In this document: positions 52,943-61,231 of the stretch, in pieces
Numbering within the stretch: position 1 is the stretch's first letter
Layout: every line of letters begins with the position of its first letter
Assembly (NCBI RefSeq): GCF_017426725.1
Contig: NZ_JAERMS010000007.1
Coordinates: forward strand, 36,891-100,890
Reading direction: 5' to 3'
DNA length: 64,000 nt
Source: Prevotella illustrans
GTDB lineage: Bacteria > Bacteroidota > Bacteroidia > Bacteroidales > Bacteroidaceae
Notes under the pieces: generated by a model
What the model saw: only the letters and a program-made list of their open reading frames with translations
What the model was told of the DNA's origin: nothing
Database searches by the model: none
Translations under genes and position numbers: made by a program

Positions 52943-53746
52943 ATGAAAGCAGTTAAGCCCAAGAAGAATTTAGGTCAACATTTCCTGACCGATTTGGATA
53001 TCGCACGTCGCATAGCGGATACGGTGGACGCCTGTCCCGATATTCCCGTATTGGAAATCGGACCCGGCATGGGGGTGCTCACACAGTATCTGGTGACGAA
53101 AGACCGACCCGTGAAAGCGGTAGAAATAGACGCTGAAAGTGTGGCTTATCTGCACGAGGCATTCCCCAAGCTGCGTGACAATATCATCGGTGAAGACTTC
53201 CTTCGCATGGACCTGAGTCGCGTATTCGACGGCCAATCCTTTGTTTTGACGGGCAATTACCCCTACGATATCTCCAGCCAGATCTTCTTCAAAATGCTTG
53301 ATTACAAGGAACTGATTCCTTGCTGCACGGGCATGATTCAGCGCGAGGTGGCCCAACGTATAGCCGGCGTGCCGGGCAACAAGGCCTATGGCATTCTGTC
53401 GGTGCTCATCCAAGCTTGGTACGATGTGGAATATCTCTTCACGGTGGACGAAAATGTGTTCAATCCACCGCCCAAGGTGAAGAGCGCTGTCATCCGAATG
53501 ACCCGCAACGGTGTAACGGATTTGGGCTGCGATGAGCAGCTTTTCAAGCGATTGGTCAAGACCGTATTCAATCAGCGGCGTAAAATGCTGCGCGTATCGA
53601 TCAAGCAAATGTTCGCGGCCGAGAAGCCCGGAGCCGACTTTTTCGCCTTGGATGTCATGCCGAAACGCCCCGAACAGCTTACGGTGGCGCAGTTCGTGGA
53701 ACTGACCAACATCGTGGAAGAAGCACTGGGCAGGCTAAACAAATAA
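52943..53746 (+). CDS. rsmA: 16S rRNA A1518/A1519 dimethyltransferase
   Basis: Dimethylates two adenines near the 3' end of 16S rRNA. From the ATG at 52943 (MKAVKPKKNLGQHFL) it has 267 residues, the family length. The frame is open 20 codons further up, but that part overlaps the promoter. The SAM site shows VLEIGPGMGVLTQYL and KAVEIDAESV; the catalytic motif is LTGNYPYDISSQI. The C-terminal domain has FNPPPKVKSAVIRM and FNQRRKMLR. Confidence 0.95.
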   Translation: MKAVKPKKNLGQHFLTDLDIARRIADTVDACPDIPVLEIGPGMGVLTQYLVTKDRPVKAVEIDAESVAYLHEAFPKLRDNIIGEDFLRMDLSRVFDGQSFVLTGNYPYDISSQIFFKMLDYKELIPCCTGMIQREVAQRIAGVPGNKAYGILSVLIQAWYDVEYLFTVDENVFNPPPKVKSAVIRMTRNGVTDLGCDEQLFKRLVKTVFNQRRKMLRVSIKQMFAAEKPGADFFALDVMPKRPEQLTVAQFVELTNIVEEALGRLNK

Positions 53747-53759
53747 AAACTTGATTTAT

Positions 53760-53790
53760 TTTGCAATTCCCCGGAAAAGCATTACTTTTG
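53760..53790 (+). promoter_or_regulatory. tRNA-Leu promoter
   Basis: TTTG (53760-53763), 19 bp, TACTTTTG (53783-53790), 10 bp before the tRNA. Confidence 0.7.
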
Positions 53791-53800
53791 CATCCGTTAC

Positions 53801-53882
53801 GCGCCTGTGGCGGAATTGGTAGACGCGCCAGACTTAGGATCTGGTGGTTCACGCTGTGCAGGTTCGAGTCCTGTCAGGCGCA
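53801..53882 (+). tRNA. tRNA-Leu (anticodon TAG)
   Basis: An 82-nt class II tRNA. The acceptor GCGCCTG pairs with CAGGCGC, with A73. The anticodon stem-loop is CCAGACTTAGGATCTGG, then a long variable arm and the T-loop GTTCGAGTC. CCA is not encoded. Confidence 0.95.
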
Positions 53883-53899
53883 CATAAATATTAAGGTGT

Positions 53900-53940
53900 A
53901 AAAGTGTTAAGAGGTTAGAATGGCCACTTGACACTTTTTT
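53900..53940 (+). terminator. Terminator after tRNA-Leu
   Basis: A 12-bp stem with one mismatch (53900-53911 with 53927-53938), ending in TTTTTT. Confidence 0.75.
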
Positions 53941-53956
53941 AGCTTCATTGAGAATC

Positions 53957-55612
53957 ATGAGATTGCTATTATTGAGCCTATTGAATTTGATAGGTAACGT
54001 CAACGGATGTTGTGCCCATGTCCGGGCCGCCTCTCCTACAGTCGATTCAGTCATTGTCGCCAAAGCCGTGCACGATACGATCCGTTTTTTGAACGACACG
54101 TCGGCTACGAATGAGCGTAGAAGCGTGGCGAAGACGCTACCGGCCATACATCGTTCGTTGGAGAAGGAAATGACCTGGGCCGGCCTTCCCTGGTTGGCAG
54201 CCGGCATTGCCATTCGTGGAGAACGGCAGAATATCCGCGGGCTGCGCAATAAATTTCAATACAACTTTCACAATACCAGCGACAACTATTCGCAATACGT
54301 GCCTTTGGCTTTGGTGTCGGGGCTCCAGCTGGCCGGCGTAAAAGGACATACCAATATAGGACGCTATACGGCCAGCGCCTTCTTGTCGCTTGCCATTATG
54401 GCAACACTGGTCAACGGTATCAAGTATTCGGCCAAGGAAATGCGGCCCGACGGCACCACCCGCAACTCGTTTCCCTCCGGCCACACGGCAACAGCATTTG
54501 CCACTGCCACGATTCTGCACAAGGAGTATGGGCTCACACGCAGTCCATGGTACAGTCTGGCCGGCTACGCGCTTGCGACGGCCACGGGATGTATGCGTGT
54601 CCTGAACAACCGCCATTGGATAAGTGACACATTTGCCGGTGCCGGCTTAGGCGTTTTATCTACAGAATTGGGCTATACCATGGCCGATCTCCTGTTTAAA
54701 GATCGGGGATTACTCTTGCCTTACCGAACCGACGCTACGGATTTGATAATTCACCCGTCGTTTTTCAATGTGCAGATGGGGCTGGGAATCGGGAGCCAAT
54801 CGCTGGATCTGGTGAAAGGCAACGACGAACTTCAAGAGTATTATGAAGACATAAATATTAGAAAGCTACGACTTTCAAGAGCTACCGTCGTGGGAGTGGA
54901 AGGGGCGTATTTCTTGAATCGTTACATCGGAATAGGCGGCAGAATGCGCATCGTGTCCCGAAAAGTAAAGAACTGGGAGGATTTTACCCAGAACCCCATC
55001 ATCGGCTTCATGCTCTCCGCGCCCCAACTGAATGGCTTCGTCGACAATTACACCCTCCATGTCATGTCGGACCATCTGTCGGAATTCAGCATGAGTGGCG
55101 GCGTTTATTTCAACTATCCCCTTAGTTCACGCGTGGCCCTCGGAGCCAAACTATTAGCCGGCAGAAGCTATCTTCACGGTGTCGACATCAACGCGGAGGT
55201 AGCAGGACACCAACGAGATATCGACATCACGGTAGAGCAGGAGAACGGCAAGCGCGTTTTAACCTATGAAGTGTTGGGAAACGCTTCGAATAACGGAAAG
55301 GAGTACAGGGCCGTTTGGGATTACCTGAACGTAGAAGGTAGCCGGGCCATCAATCTGGGTACGGGGGTATCGATTACATTCGCCCACAAGTCGATGATCG
55401 CCTGGAAAATCTTCGCGGACTACGATTTTACACGCCGAAACTATACAATCAGGCACATGCCGACAGCTTTCATCCGTGAAGCCGCACGCAGCCTGACCTT
55501 TGACGGGCAGCCGGTGACCGATGTCGATCAGTTCTTTCAGCCCAATGTCTATACGCAGAAGAAAAACATTTCGAATGTGGTAATCGGCGGGGCGTTTGTG
55601 ATTACATTATAG
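53957..55612 (+). CDS. PAP2-family lipid phosphatase fused to an outer-membrane beta-barrel-like domain
   Basis: A 551-residue exported protein (ATG at 53957). The signal sequence is at residues 1-24. The PAP2 phosphatase motifs are complete: KYSAKEMRPDG, NSFPSGHTATAF and RVLNNRHWISDTFAGAGLG. From about residue 255 the sequence changes to alternating beta strands with many Gly and aromatic residues, ending AFVITL, as in small outer-membrane barrels. It would remove phosphate from lipid phosphates such as lipid A or undecaprenyl pyrophosphate at the cell envelope. Substrate is inferred. Confidence 0.85.
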   Translation: MRLLLLSLLNLIGNVNGCCAHVRAASPTVDSVIVAKAVHDTIRFLNDTSATNERRSVAKTLPAIHRSLEKEMTWAGLPWLAAGIAIRGERQNIRGLRNKFQYNFHNTSDNYSQYVPLALVSGLQLAGVKGHTNIGRYTASAFLSLAIMATLVNGIKYSAKEMRPDGTTRNSFPSGHTATAFATATILHKEYGLTRSPWYSLAGYALATATGCMRVLNNRHWISDTFAGAGLGVLSTELGYTMADLLFKDRGLLLPYRTDATDLIIHPSFFNVQMGLGIGSQSLDLVKGNDELQEYYEDINIRKLRLSRATVVGVEGAYFLNRYIGIGGRMRIVSRKVKNWEDFTQNPIIGFMLSAPQLNGFVDNYTLHVMSDHLSEFSMSGGVYFNYPLSSRVALGAKLLAGRSYLHGVDINAEVAGHQRDIDITVEQENGKRVLTYEVLGNASNNGKEYRAVWDYLNVEGSRAINLGTGVSITFAHKSMIAWKIFADYDFTRRNYTIRHMPTAFIREAARSLTFDGQPVTDVDQFFQPNVYTQKKNISNVVIGGAFVITL

Positions 55613-55748
55613 CCTCCCCCGCCCATTGCTTTGCTTTCCCCTCCGGTCAGCGATTTGCAATTCCCTTGCTACGCGAACAGCTAACTTCGGTTTCCCCAAG
55701 GAGAGGAGGGTTAACTGCAAAGAGTGTGGAATGTAAAGTGGAATGTGT

Positions 55749-55841
55749 GAAATGTGAAATGTGGAATGTGAAATGTGGAATGTGAAATGTGGAAGTGTAA
55801 AAAAGTAAGCTGTCTACAATTCACACTTCACATTCCACATT
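55749..55841. repeat. 14-bp tandem repeat with an inverted partner
   Basis: GGAATGTGAAATGT is repeated three times (55749-55790, first copy with one mismatch). TTCACATTCCACATT at 55827-55841 is the exact complement of 55772-55786, so the region can fold into a 15-bp hairpin. It opens the family-2 copy that follows. The rest of 55613-55748 shows no gene. Confidence 0.7.
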
Positions 55842-55950
55842 AGCTTTATGTCCTTATTCCGTCGCTTGCGACGCCTCAAACAGGAAATATGTTCTTATGT
55901 CTTTATGTCTTAAAACATCATAAGAAAATATGTCTTTATGTCATAAAAAC
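55842..55950. repeat. Family-2 repeat, copy 3, with CGTCGC-TT-GCGACG hairpin
   Basis: AGCTTTATGTCCTTATTC, then a hairpin CGTCGC-TT-GCGACG (55860-55873), then blocks of TTATGTCTTTATGTC up to the asnS stop. Relative to copies 2 and 4 the stem has two paired substitutions. Confidence 0.8.
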
Positions 55951-55965
55951 ATAAGCGCCGTTGGC

Positions 55966-57360
55966 TCAATATTCCGCGCTTTTTGGTGTACGTGGGAAAG
56001 GAATAACGTCACGGATATTCTGCATGCCGGTAACAAAAAGAATAAGCCGTTCGAAGCCAAGACCAAAGCCCGCATGCGGACAAGAACCATACTTGCGGGT
56101 ATCAAGATACCAACTGTAAGAAGATGGCTCCATGCCACGAGTTTTGATTTCACCGACCAGCTTGTCATAACTTTCTTCACGAACAGAACCGCCAATAATC
56201 TCACCGATGCGTGGGAAAAGAACATCCGTGCCCTGCATAGTCTTGCCGTCAGCATTTTTCTTCATATAGAAAGCCTTGATCTCACTGGGATAGTCGGTCA
56301 TGATGACCGGACGCTTAAAGTATTCCTCAACGAGGAAACGCTCGTGCTCACTGCTAAGGTCCATGCCCCACCCTTTAATCGGAAACTCAAACTTGTGTCC
56401 ATCCCGCACGGCTTTCTCGAGAATCTGAATACCTTCGCTATAAGTAAGACGGACAAAATCTTCTTTCACAACAGACTCAAGGGTCTGCACAAGGCTCTTA
56501 TCGATCATCTTATTGAGGAATTCAAGATCGTCTTTGCAATTATCCAAAGCCCAGCGCACACAGTACTTAATGAAATCTTCCTCCAGATCCATCAGCTCTT
56601 CCTTATCCATGAAAGCGACTTCAGGCTCTATCATCCAGAATTCAGCCAGGTGGCGAGGCGTATTGCTGTTCTCGGCACGGAACGTAGGACCAAATGTATA
56701 GATGGCTCCTAAAGCTGTAGCTCCCAGTTCTCCTTCCAACTGTCCGGAAACAGTAAGACTGGTCTTCTTGCCAAAGAAATCACGGTCATAGGGAACTTCC
56801 GCGCCCTCTCTGCCTGTACGGGCAAGATCGAGTGTCGTTACCTGAAACATCTCACCGGCTCCTTCAGCGTCGCTGGCGGTAATCAGCGGCGTATTGAAAT
56901 AATAGAAACCATGATCATGAAAATACTTGTGAATAGCGATGGCCATGTTATGACGGATGCGAAAGACTGCCCCAAAGGTATTGGTACGTAAACGCAGGTG
57001 GGCGTATTTGCGCATGTATTCAAAGCTCTGGCCTTTCTTCTGCATAGGATAGTCGCCCGGACAAAGACCGTAAATCTCAAGCTCACGACATTGTACTTCA
57101 GAGGCCTGGCCCGCGCCTTGGCTCTCGACCAACGTACCAACAACATTGATACAAGCCCCCGTAGTAATGCTCTTCAGCATCTCCTCATCAAAGTGGGTAG
57201 GATCGACAACAACCTGAATATTCTTAATGGTTGAACCATCATTCAACGCAATAAAGTCGACGGCCTTGCTGCTGCGATGGGAACGGACCCATCCTTTTAC
57301 ATTTATATCTTTACCAAAGTCGGTGCAAACGAGCGCATCGACGATTTTCGTTCTTTTCAT
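55966..57360 (-). CDS. asnS: Asparaginyl-tRNA synthetase
   Basis: Charges tRNA-Asn. The 464 residues have an N-terminal OB anticodon domain ([21 protein letters not shown]) and a class II catalytic core with motif 2 [19 protein letters not shown] and motif 3 [24 protein letters not shown] favours AsnRS over AspRS. It ends the purB-rluB-asnS unit, 12 bp from rluB. Confidence 0.95.
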   Translation of the reverse strand: MKRTKIVDALVCTDFGKDINVKGWVRSHRSSKAVDFIALNDGSTIKNIQVVVDPTHFDEEMLKSITTGACINVVGTLVESQGAGQASEVQCRELEIYGLCPGDYPMQKKGQSFEYMRKYAHLRLRTNTFGAVFRIRHNMAIAIHKYFHDHGFYYFNTPLITASDAEGAGEMFQVTTLDLARTGREGAEVPYDRDFFGKKTSLTVSGQLEGELGATALGAIYTFGPTFRAENSNTPRHLAEFWMIEPEVAFMDKEELMDLEEDFIKYCVRWALDNCKDDLEFLNKMIDKSLVQTLESVVKEDFVRLTYSEGIQILEKAVRDGHKFEFPIKGWGMDLSSEHERFLVEEYFKRPVIMTDYPSEIKAFYMKKNADGKTMQGTDVLFPRIGEIIGGSVREESYDKLVGEIKTRGMEPSSYSWYLDTRKYGSCPHAGFGLGFERLILFVTGMQNIRDVIPFPRTPKSAEY

Positions 57361-57372
57361 TACTTATCAATA

Positions 57373-58800
57373 CTATTCAAACATGCCGCTGCGCAGCATT
57401 TCAACTTCTTTCTCTGTAAGGAATCTCCAGTCACCACGACGCAGATTCTTCTTGGTAAGTCCGGCAAACTGCACACGATCAAGTCTTACGACACGATAGC
57501 TCAAGCTCTCGAAGATACGACGAACAATGCGATTCTTGCCGCTGTGAATTTCGACACCCACCTGACTCTTGTCGCGCTCATCGGCATACTCGATAGCGTC
57601 CGCGTGGATTTCACCATCCTCAAGTTCAATGCCCTCTGCTATTTTCTGCAGGTCAGCCTGCGCAAGCGGTTTATCGAGATGTACATGATAAACCTTCTTC
57701 TTCAAGAACTTAGGATGAGTGAGCTTGCTGGCCAGGTCGCCATCATTTGTAAGGAGAAGCACACCTGTCGTATTACGGTCTAAACGTCCTACAGGATAAA
57801 TGCGCTCCGGACAGGCGCCTTTCACAAGATCCATCACGGTCTTACGCTGCTGCGGATCGTCGCTTGTCGTAACATAATCCTTGGGCTTATTCAGCAGGAC
57901 ATAGACTTTCTTCTCGATACTGACAGGTTGATCGTGGAACTTGATTTCATCGGTACGAAGCACTTTCGTGCCCAATTCGGTAACAACGGTTCCATTTACG
58001 CTGACCACGCCGGCCTGGATAAACTCATCGGCCTCGCGACGACTGCATACACCCGCGTTGGCCAAAAACTTATTAAGACGCAACGGCTCATTGGGATCGA
58101 TATTCTCTTCCTTATACTCTATGCGCTTCTTCATGCTATACTTAGCATTCGGATCATAATCGGCCGAGTGCTGACGATAGCCACCTTGATTATAGCCACC
58201 ACGCTGCTGATTGCCTCCTTGACCATAGCCGCCGCGTTGCTGATAACCACCACGTTGTTGGCCATAGCCGCCGCGCTGCTGATAACCGCCACGTTGCTGA
58301 TAACCGCCACGCTGCTGACCATAACCGCCTTGGTTATTATAATTATTACGAGGACGATAGCTGTTCTGCTCGCCTTCCTGATTAGAATCGTTTCCTTCGT
58401 AACGGGGGCGATAACCTCCCTGCTGGGCATAACCACCTTCCTGATTCTCACCGTTATAACGAGGACGATAAGGACGTTGCTGACCATAACCACCACGTTG
58501 CTGATAGCCACCCTGGTTGTTATAATTATTTCGGGGACGATAAGGACGCTGCTGCCCACCGTTATTCGACAGAAGGGCGGCACCGAAGCCTTCCGGTCGG
58601 AAGCCTTCCTCTTGATTGTTGTTCACATTTCCATGGTCAGAGCTATAAGCACGCTGACTATGGATGCGGGGACGCTGCGGACGAGCTCCCGCACGGTAGT
58701 CTCTTGAATAATTGCTCCCGGAAGAAGTTGTATAGCCTTCACGGCTACTCGTACTCTCTTCAGAAAAAGACTGAGGGTTGTTTTCCAATTCCTGATCCAT
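57373..58800 (-). CDS. rRNA pseudouridine synthase (RluB/RsuA family) with long disordered Gly/Gln/Tyr/Arg N-terminus
   Basis: A 475-residue protein in two parts. Residues 1 to about 235 are low complexity, with many GGYQQRGGYGQQ-like repeats. Then come an S4 RNA-binding domain (RLNKFLANAGVCSRREADEF) and a catalytic domain with the Asp in YPVGRLDRNTTG, as in RluB/RluE/RsuA enzymes. It should modify 23S or 16S rRNA; the exact target uridine is not deducible. The disordered arm may bind RNA or promote condensates. Middle gene of purB-rluB-asnS. Confidence 0.88.
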   Translation of the reverse strand: MDQELENNPQSFSEESTSSREGYTTSSGSNYSRDYRAGARPQRPRIHSQRAYSSDHGNVNNNQEEGFRPEGFGAALLSNNGGQQRPYRPRNNYNNQGGYQQRGGYGQQRPYRPRYNGENQEGGYAQQGGYRPRYEGNDSNQEGEQNSYRPRNNYNNQGGYGQQRGGYQQRGGYQQRGGYGQQRGGYQQRGGYGQGGNQQRGGYNQGGYRQHSADYDPNAKYSMKKRIEYKEENIDPNEPLRLNKFLANAGVCSRREADEFIQAGVVSVNGTVVTELGTKVLRTDEIKFHDQPVSIEKKVYVLLNKPKDYVTTSDDPQQRKTVMDLVKGACPERIYPVGRLDRNTTGVLLLTNDGDLASKLTHPKFLKKKVYHVHLDKPLAQADLQKIAEGIELEDGEIHADAIEYADERDKSQVGVEIHSGKNRIVRRIFESLSYRVVRLDRVQFAGLTKKNLRRGDWRFLTEKEVEMLRSGMFE

Positions 58801-58880
58801 TGTTTTGTTTTTTTAAAAATTAAGCCTCACGGCACTGTGTTTGTTATTAACTTTCGATTACTGAATAAATAATATAGGGA

Positions 58881-60227
58881 TTAAATACCTGTATAGTTGG
58901 CAGGGGTAATGGCCATCAATTCGGCTTTCACCTCCTCGCTCACGTTTAGGTCTTGAATAAAAGCATGAATAGTCTGCTCGGTCATCTGCTGATTGGTACG
59001 GGTCAGCGCTTTTAAGGCTTCGTAAGGATGGGGATAAGCCTCACGGCGCAGAATGGTCTGAATAGCCTCGGCCACAACGGCCCACGTATTATCAAGGTCT
59101 GCCCGAATCTTCTCTTCATTTAGAATGAGCTTCCGAAGGCCCTTCAATGTACTTTGTATCGCGATAAGACTATGGCCGAGCGGCACACCGATATTCCGTA
59201 AAACGGTACTGTCGGTAAGATCCCGCTGCAAACGGCTTACGGGAAGTTTCCGGGCAAGGAACTGAAGGATGGCATTGGCTATCCCCAGATTACCTTCGCT
59301 GTTCTCATAATCTATCGGATTAACTTTATGAGGCATGGCACTCGATCCTACTTCACCTGCTTTAATCTTCTGCTTGAAGTAGTCCATTGAAATATACATC
59401 CAGAAATCGCGGTCCAAATCAAGAATAATCGTATTGATACGACGAATCCCATCAAAGATTGCGCCTAAATAATCGTAATTACTGATTTGCGTTGTGTACT
59501 GTTCACGTTCCAAACCTAACTTTTCATTTACAAAGCGGTTGCCAAAGGCCTTCCAGTCAAATGCAGGATAAGCCACATGATGAGCATTAAAATTACCGGT
59601 TGCGCCACCAAACTTAGCCGTAATCTTGGTTGATTTCAAAAGCCTGAGCTGCTCACTCAGACGATAAACGAAGACCATGATCTCCTTTCCCAAACGAGTA
59701 GGAGAAGCCGGTTGGCCATGCGTCTTAGCCAACATGGGCACGTCTTTCCACGCATCGGCATACTGCCGCAACTGCGCTATCAACTCTTCAACTTGCGGAT
59801 AATACACGTCGACCAAGGCCTCTTTCAACGAAAGCGGCACACTTGTATTATTAATATCTTGCGAAGTAAGTCCAAAATGAATAAATTCCTTGTAAGTTTC
59901 GAGACCTCCTATTTTATCAAACTCTTCTTTAATATAATATTCTACGGCCTTCACGTCATGATTGGTGATATTCTCGATTTCCTTCACACGCCGGGCACAA
60001 GTTTCATCAAAACACAAATAGATGTCACGTAATCGCTCAAACAAAGTATGATCAAATGATGAAAGCTGGGGCAAAGGTAATTCACACAAAGTTATGAAGT
60101 ATTCTATTTCAACCCTAATACGATAACGAATAAGCGCAAACTCTGAGAAATAATTAGCCAAAAGTTCCGTCTTCCCCCTATACCGGCCATCAATCGGCGA
60201 TATGGCAGTGAGCAAATCAAGATTCAT
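58881..60227 (-). CDS. purB: Adenylosuccinate lyase
   Basis: Works in two steps of purine synthesis: release of fumarate from SAICAR and from adenylosuccinate. The 448 residues carry the superfamily signature GSSAMPHKVNPIDYENSEGN and a catalytic His in LAKTHGQPASPTRLGKE. The opening LTAISPIDGRYRGKTELL is the E. coli-type PurB N-terminus. A -7 box lies at 60256, and rluB follows. Confidence 0.96.
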   Translation of the reverse strand: MNLDLLTAISPIDGRYRGKTELLANYFSEFALIRYRIRVEIEYFITLCELPLPQLSSFDHTLFERLRDIYLCFDETCARRVKEIENITNHDVKAVEYYIKEEFDKIGGLETYKEFIHFGLTSQDINNTSVPLSLKEALVDVYYPQVEELIAQLRQYADAWKDVPMLAKTHGQPASPTRLGKEIMVFVYRLSEQLRLLKSTKITAKFGGATGNFNAHHVAYPAFDWKAFGNRFVNEKLGLEREQYTTQISNYDYLGAIFDGIRRINTIILDLDRDFWMYISMDYFKQKIKAGEVGSSAMPHKVNPIDYENSEGNLGIANAILQFLARKLPVSRLQRDLTDSTVLRNIGVPLGHSLIAIQSTLKGLRKLILNEEKIRADLDNTWAVVAEAIQTILRREAYPHPYEALKALTRTNQQMTEQTIHAFIQDLNVSEEVKAELMAITPANYTGI

Positions 60228-60255
60228 ATTTTATAAAAAGCAATTATTTATTGCA

Positions 60256-60263
60256 CAAAAGTA
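60256..60263 (-). promoter_or_regulatory. -7 box TACTTTTG of purB
   Basis: TACTTTTG on the minus strand, 28 bp before the ATG. The -33 box is weak. Confidence 0.5.
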
Positions 60264-60384
60264 GTGATTTAAAACCAGACAGGAACCACGATTAATGATA
60301 AAAAAATAAAAAACAATATCCTTTGGCAACCTCTATCAGAAAATATTAAAATAAAAAGAGACTCAATTTGATGAATCTCTTTCG

Positions 60385-60459
60385 TGGGCGTTGACGGATT
60401 CGAACCGCCGACCCTCTGCTTGTAAGGCAGATGCTCTAAACCAGCTGAGCTAAACGCCC
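60385..60459 (-). tRNA. tRNA-Val (anticodon TAC)
   Basis: A 75-nt cloverleaf on the minus strand. The acceptor GGGCGTT pairs with AACGCCC, with A73. The D-arm is AGCTCAGCTGGTTTAGAGC, the anticodon loop CTTACAA and the T-loop GTTCGAATC. CCA is not encoded. Confidence 0.95.
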
Positions 60460-60479
60460 TTACTTCTGTAAAGCGAGTG

Positions 60480-60511
60480 CAAAGATACAATACGAAGAAG
60501 AAATCACCAAA
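60480..60511 (-). promoter_or_regulatory. tRNA-Val promoter
   Basis: TTTGG (60507-60511), 19 bp, TATCTTTG (60480-60487), then CACTCGC as at tRNA-His. Confidence 0.75.
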
Positions 60512-60559
60512 TAAACAATTTGTTTTTTTACTTTTTTAATAATAAAACTGTAGCTTAGC

Positions 60560-60583
60560 CAATAGTGTCCTAAATAATTTTTG
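60560..60583. mobile_element. IS4-type terminal inverted repeat, left
   Basis: CAATAGTGTCCTAAATAATTTT at 60560 matches the reverse of 63414-63437 with one indel. About 80 bp of IS-like sequence follow (to about 60660). They probably bound an old IS4-family element now interrupted by other sequence. Confidence 0.65.
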
Positions 60584-60663
60584 TGAAAACGCATACAAAG
60601 TTGCATCAAATCATTTGATTTGACGTATTTTGTTTCAACGGTAAAACAGCACATCCCCCCTTA

Positions 60664-60810
60664 TGTCTCAAACTCGTTCTCAGGCGGTGGCGTGAACGTT
60701 TCCCTTGAGTATCACAATCTCATCAATGAGTACTTCCGGGTGAGCCTTGTCAGGCAAGTCACGCTCGTCCCATGCGCTTATAAATCAGGTTGTCCCTGAC
60801 TCTGACCGGG
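60664..60810 (-). other. Unrecognised gene-tail remnant
   Basis: On the minus strand two frames give pieces resembling one protein tail (VRVRDNLIYKRMG, then DERDLPDKAHPEVLIDEIVI in another frame, ending ATA and a stop at about 60692). This is consistent with a decayed 3' end of a gene. I do not recognise the family. Confidence 0.35.
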
Positions 60811-61231
60811 TCAGTAGAAAATCAGTGAGGACAGGTTTACAAGTATCAATAATATCTACCGCACCCTGAATTATCTTTACATATACCATCAAAAAAGTGG
60901 CATTATTCTGAAAAAGAAAAGACTTGGACGAAAATAAGCGATTGTAGAGCAAGTTTATAAAACACTGGTTATCAATACATTGTACTTTTAAGGATGTTTT
61001 CCCTTCACTTTTTCGCCTTTAAAAGCTATGCTTTTAGGCTGTAATCGCGGTCTTTTTGCCGACTAAAAGCTATGCTTTGGCCGTGTAATCGCTATGCTTT
61101 GAGCCGATAAAAGTATCACTTTAGGCATAAAAGGGCATCAAAATCGGCAAATCGAAGGCCTTTTTCGCCGTGCCGGCACTTAGATAACATGTTGCGGAAG
61201 TGTTAAAATCTGGTAGTTTTTTCTGACAAAA
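60811..61231 (+). repeat. Family-1 intergenic module, copy F, with 22-bp array
   Basis: Nearly parallel to copy D along its whole length. Units of 22 bp start at 61020, 61042, 61064 and 61086, with a 20-bp unit at 61108. The right edge GGTAGTTTTTTCTGACAAAA adjoins the IS3-family element, whose orfB frame runs into it. Confidence 0.9.

Noticed and set aside
57928..58707. A 259-codon hydrophobic frame opposite the pseudouridine synthase gene
   Set aside because: Its Ile/Thr/Leu repeats are the complement of the Gly/Gln/Tyr repeats of the real gene.
11..61127. CRISPR array as an explanation of the regular repeats
   Set aside because: The 22-bp units are directly adjacent with no unique spacers between them, and no cas genes are in the window.
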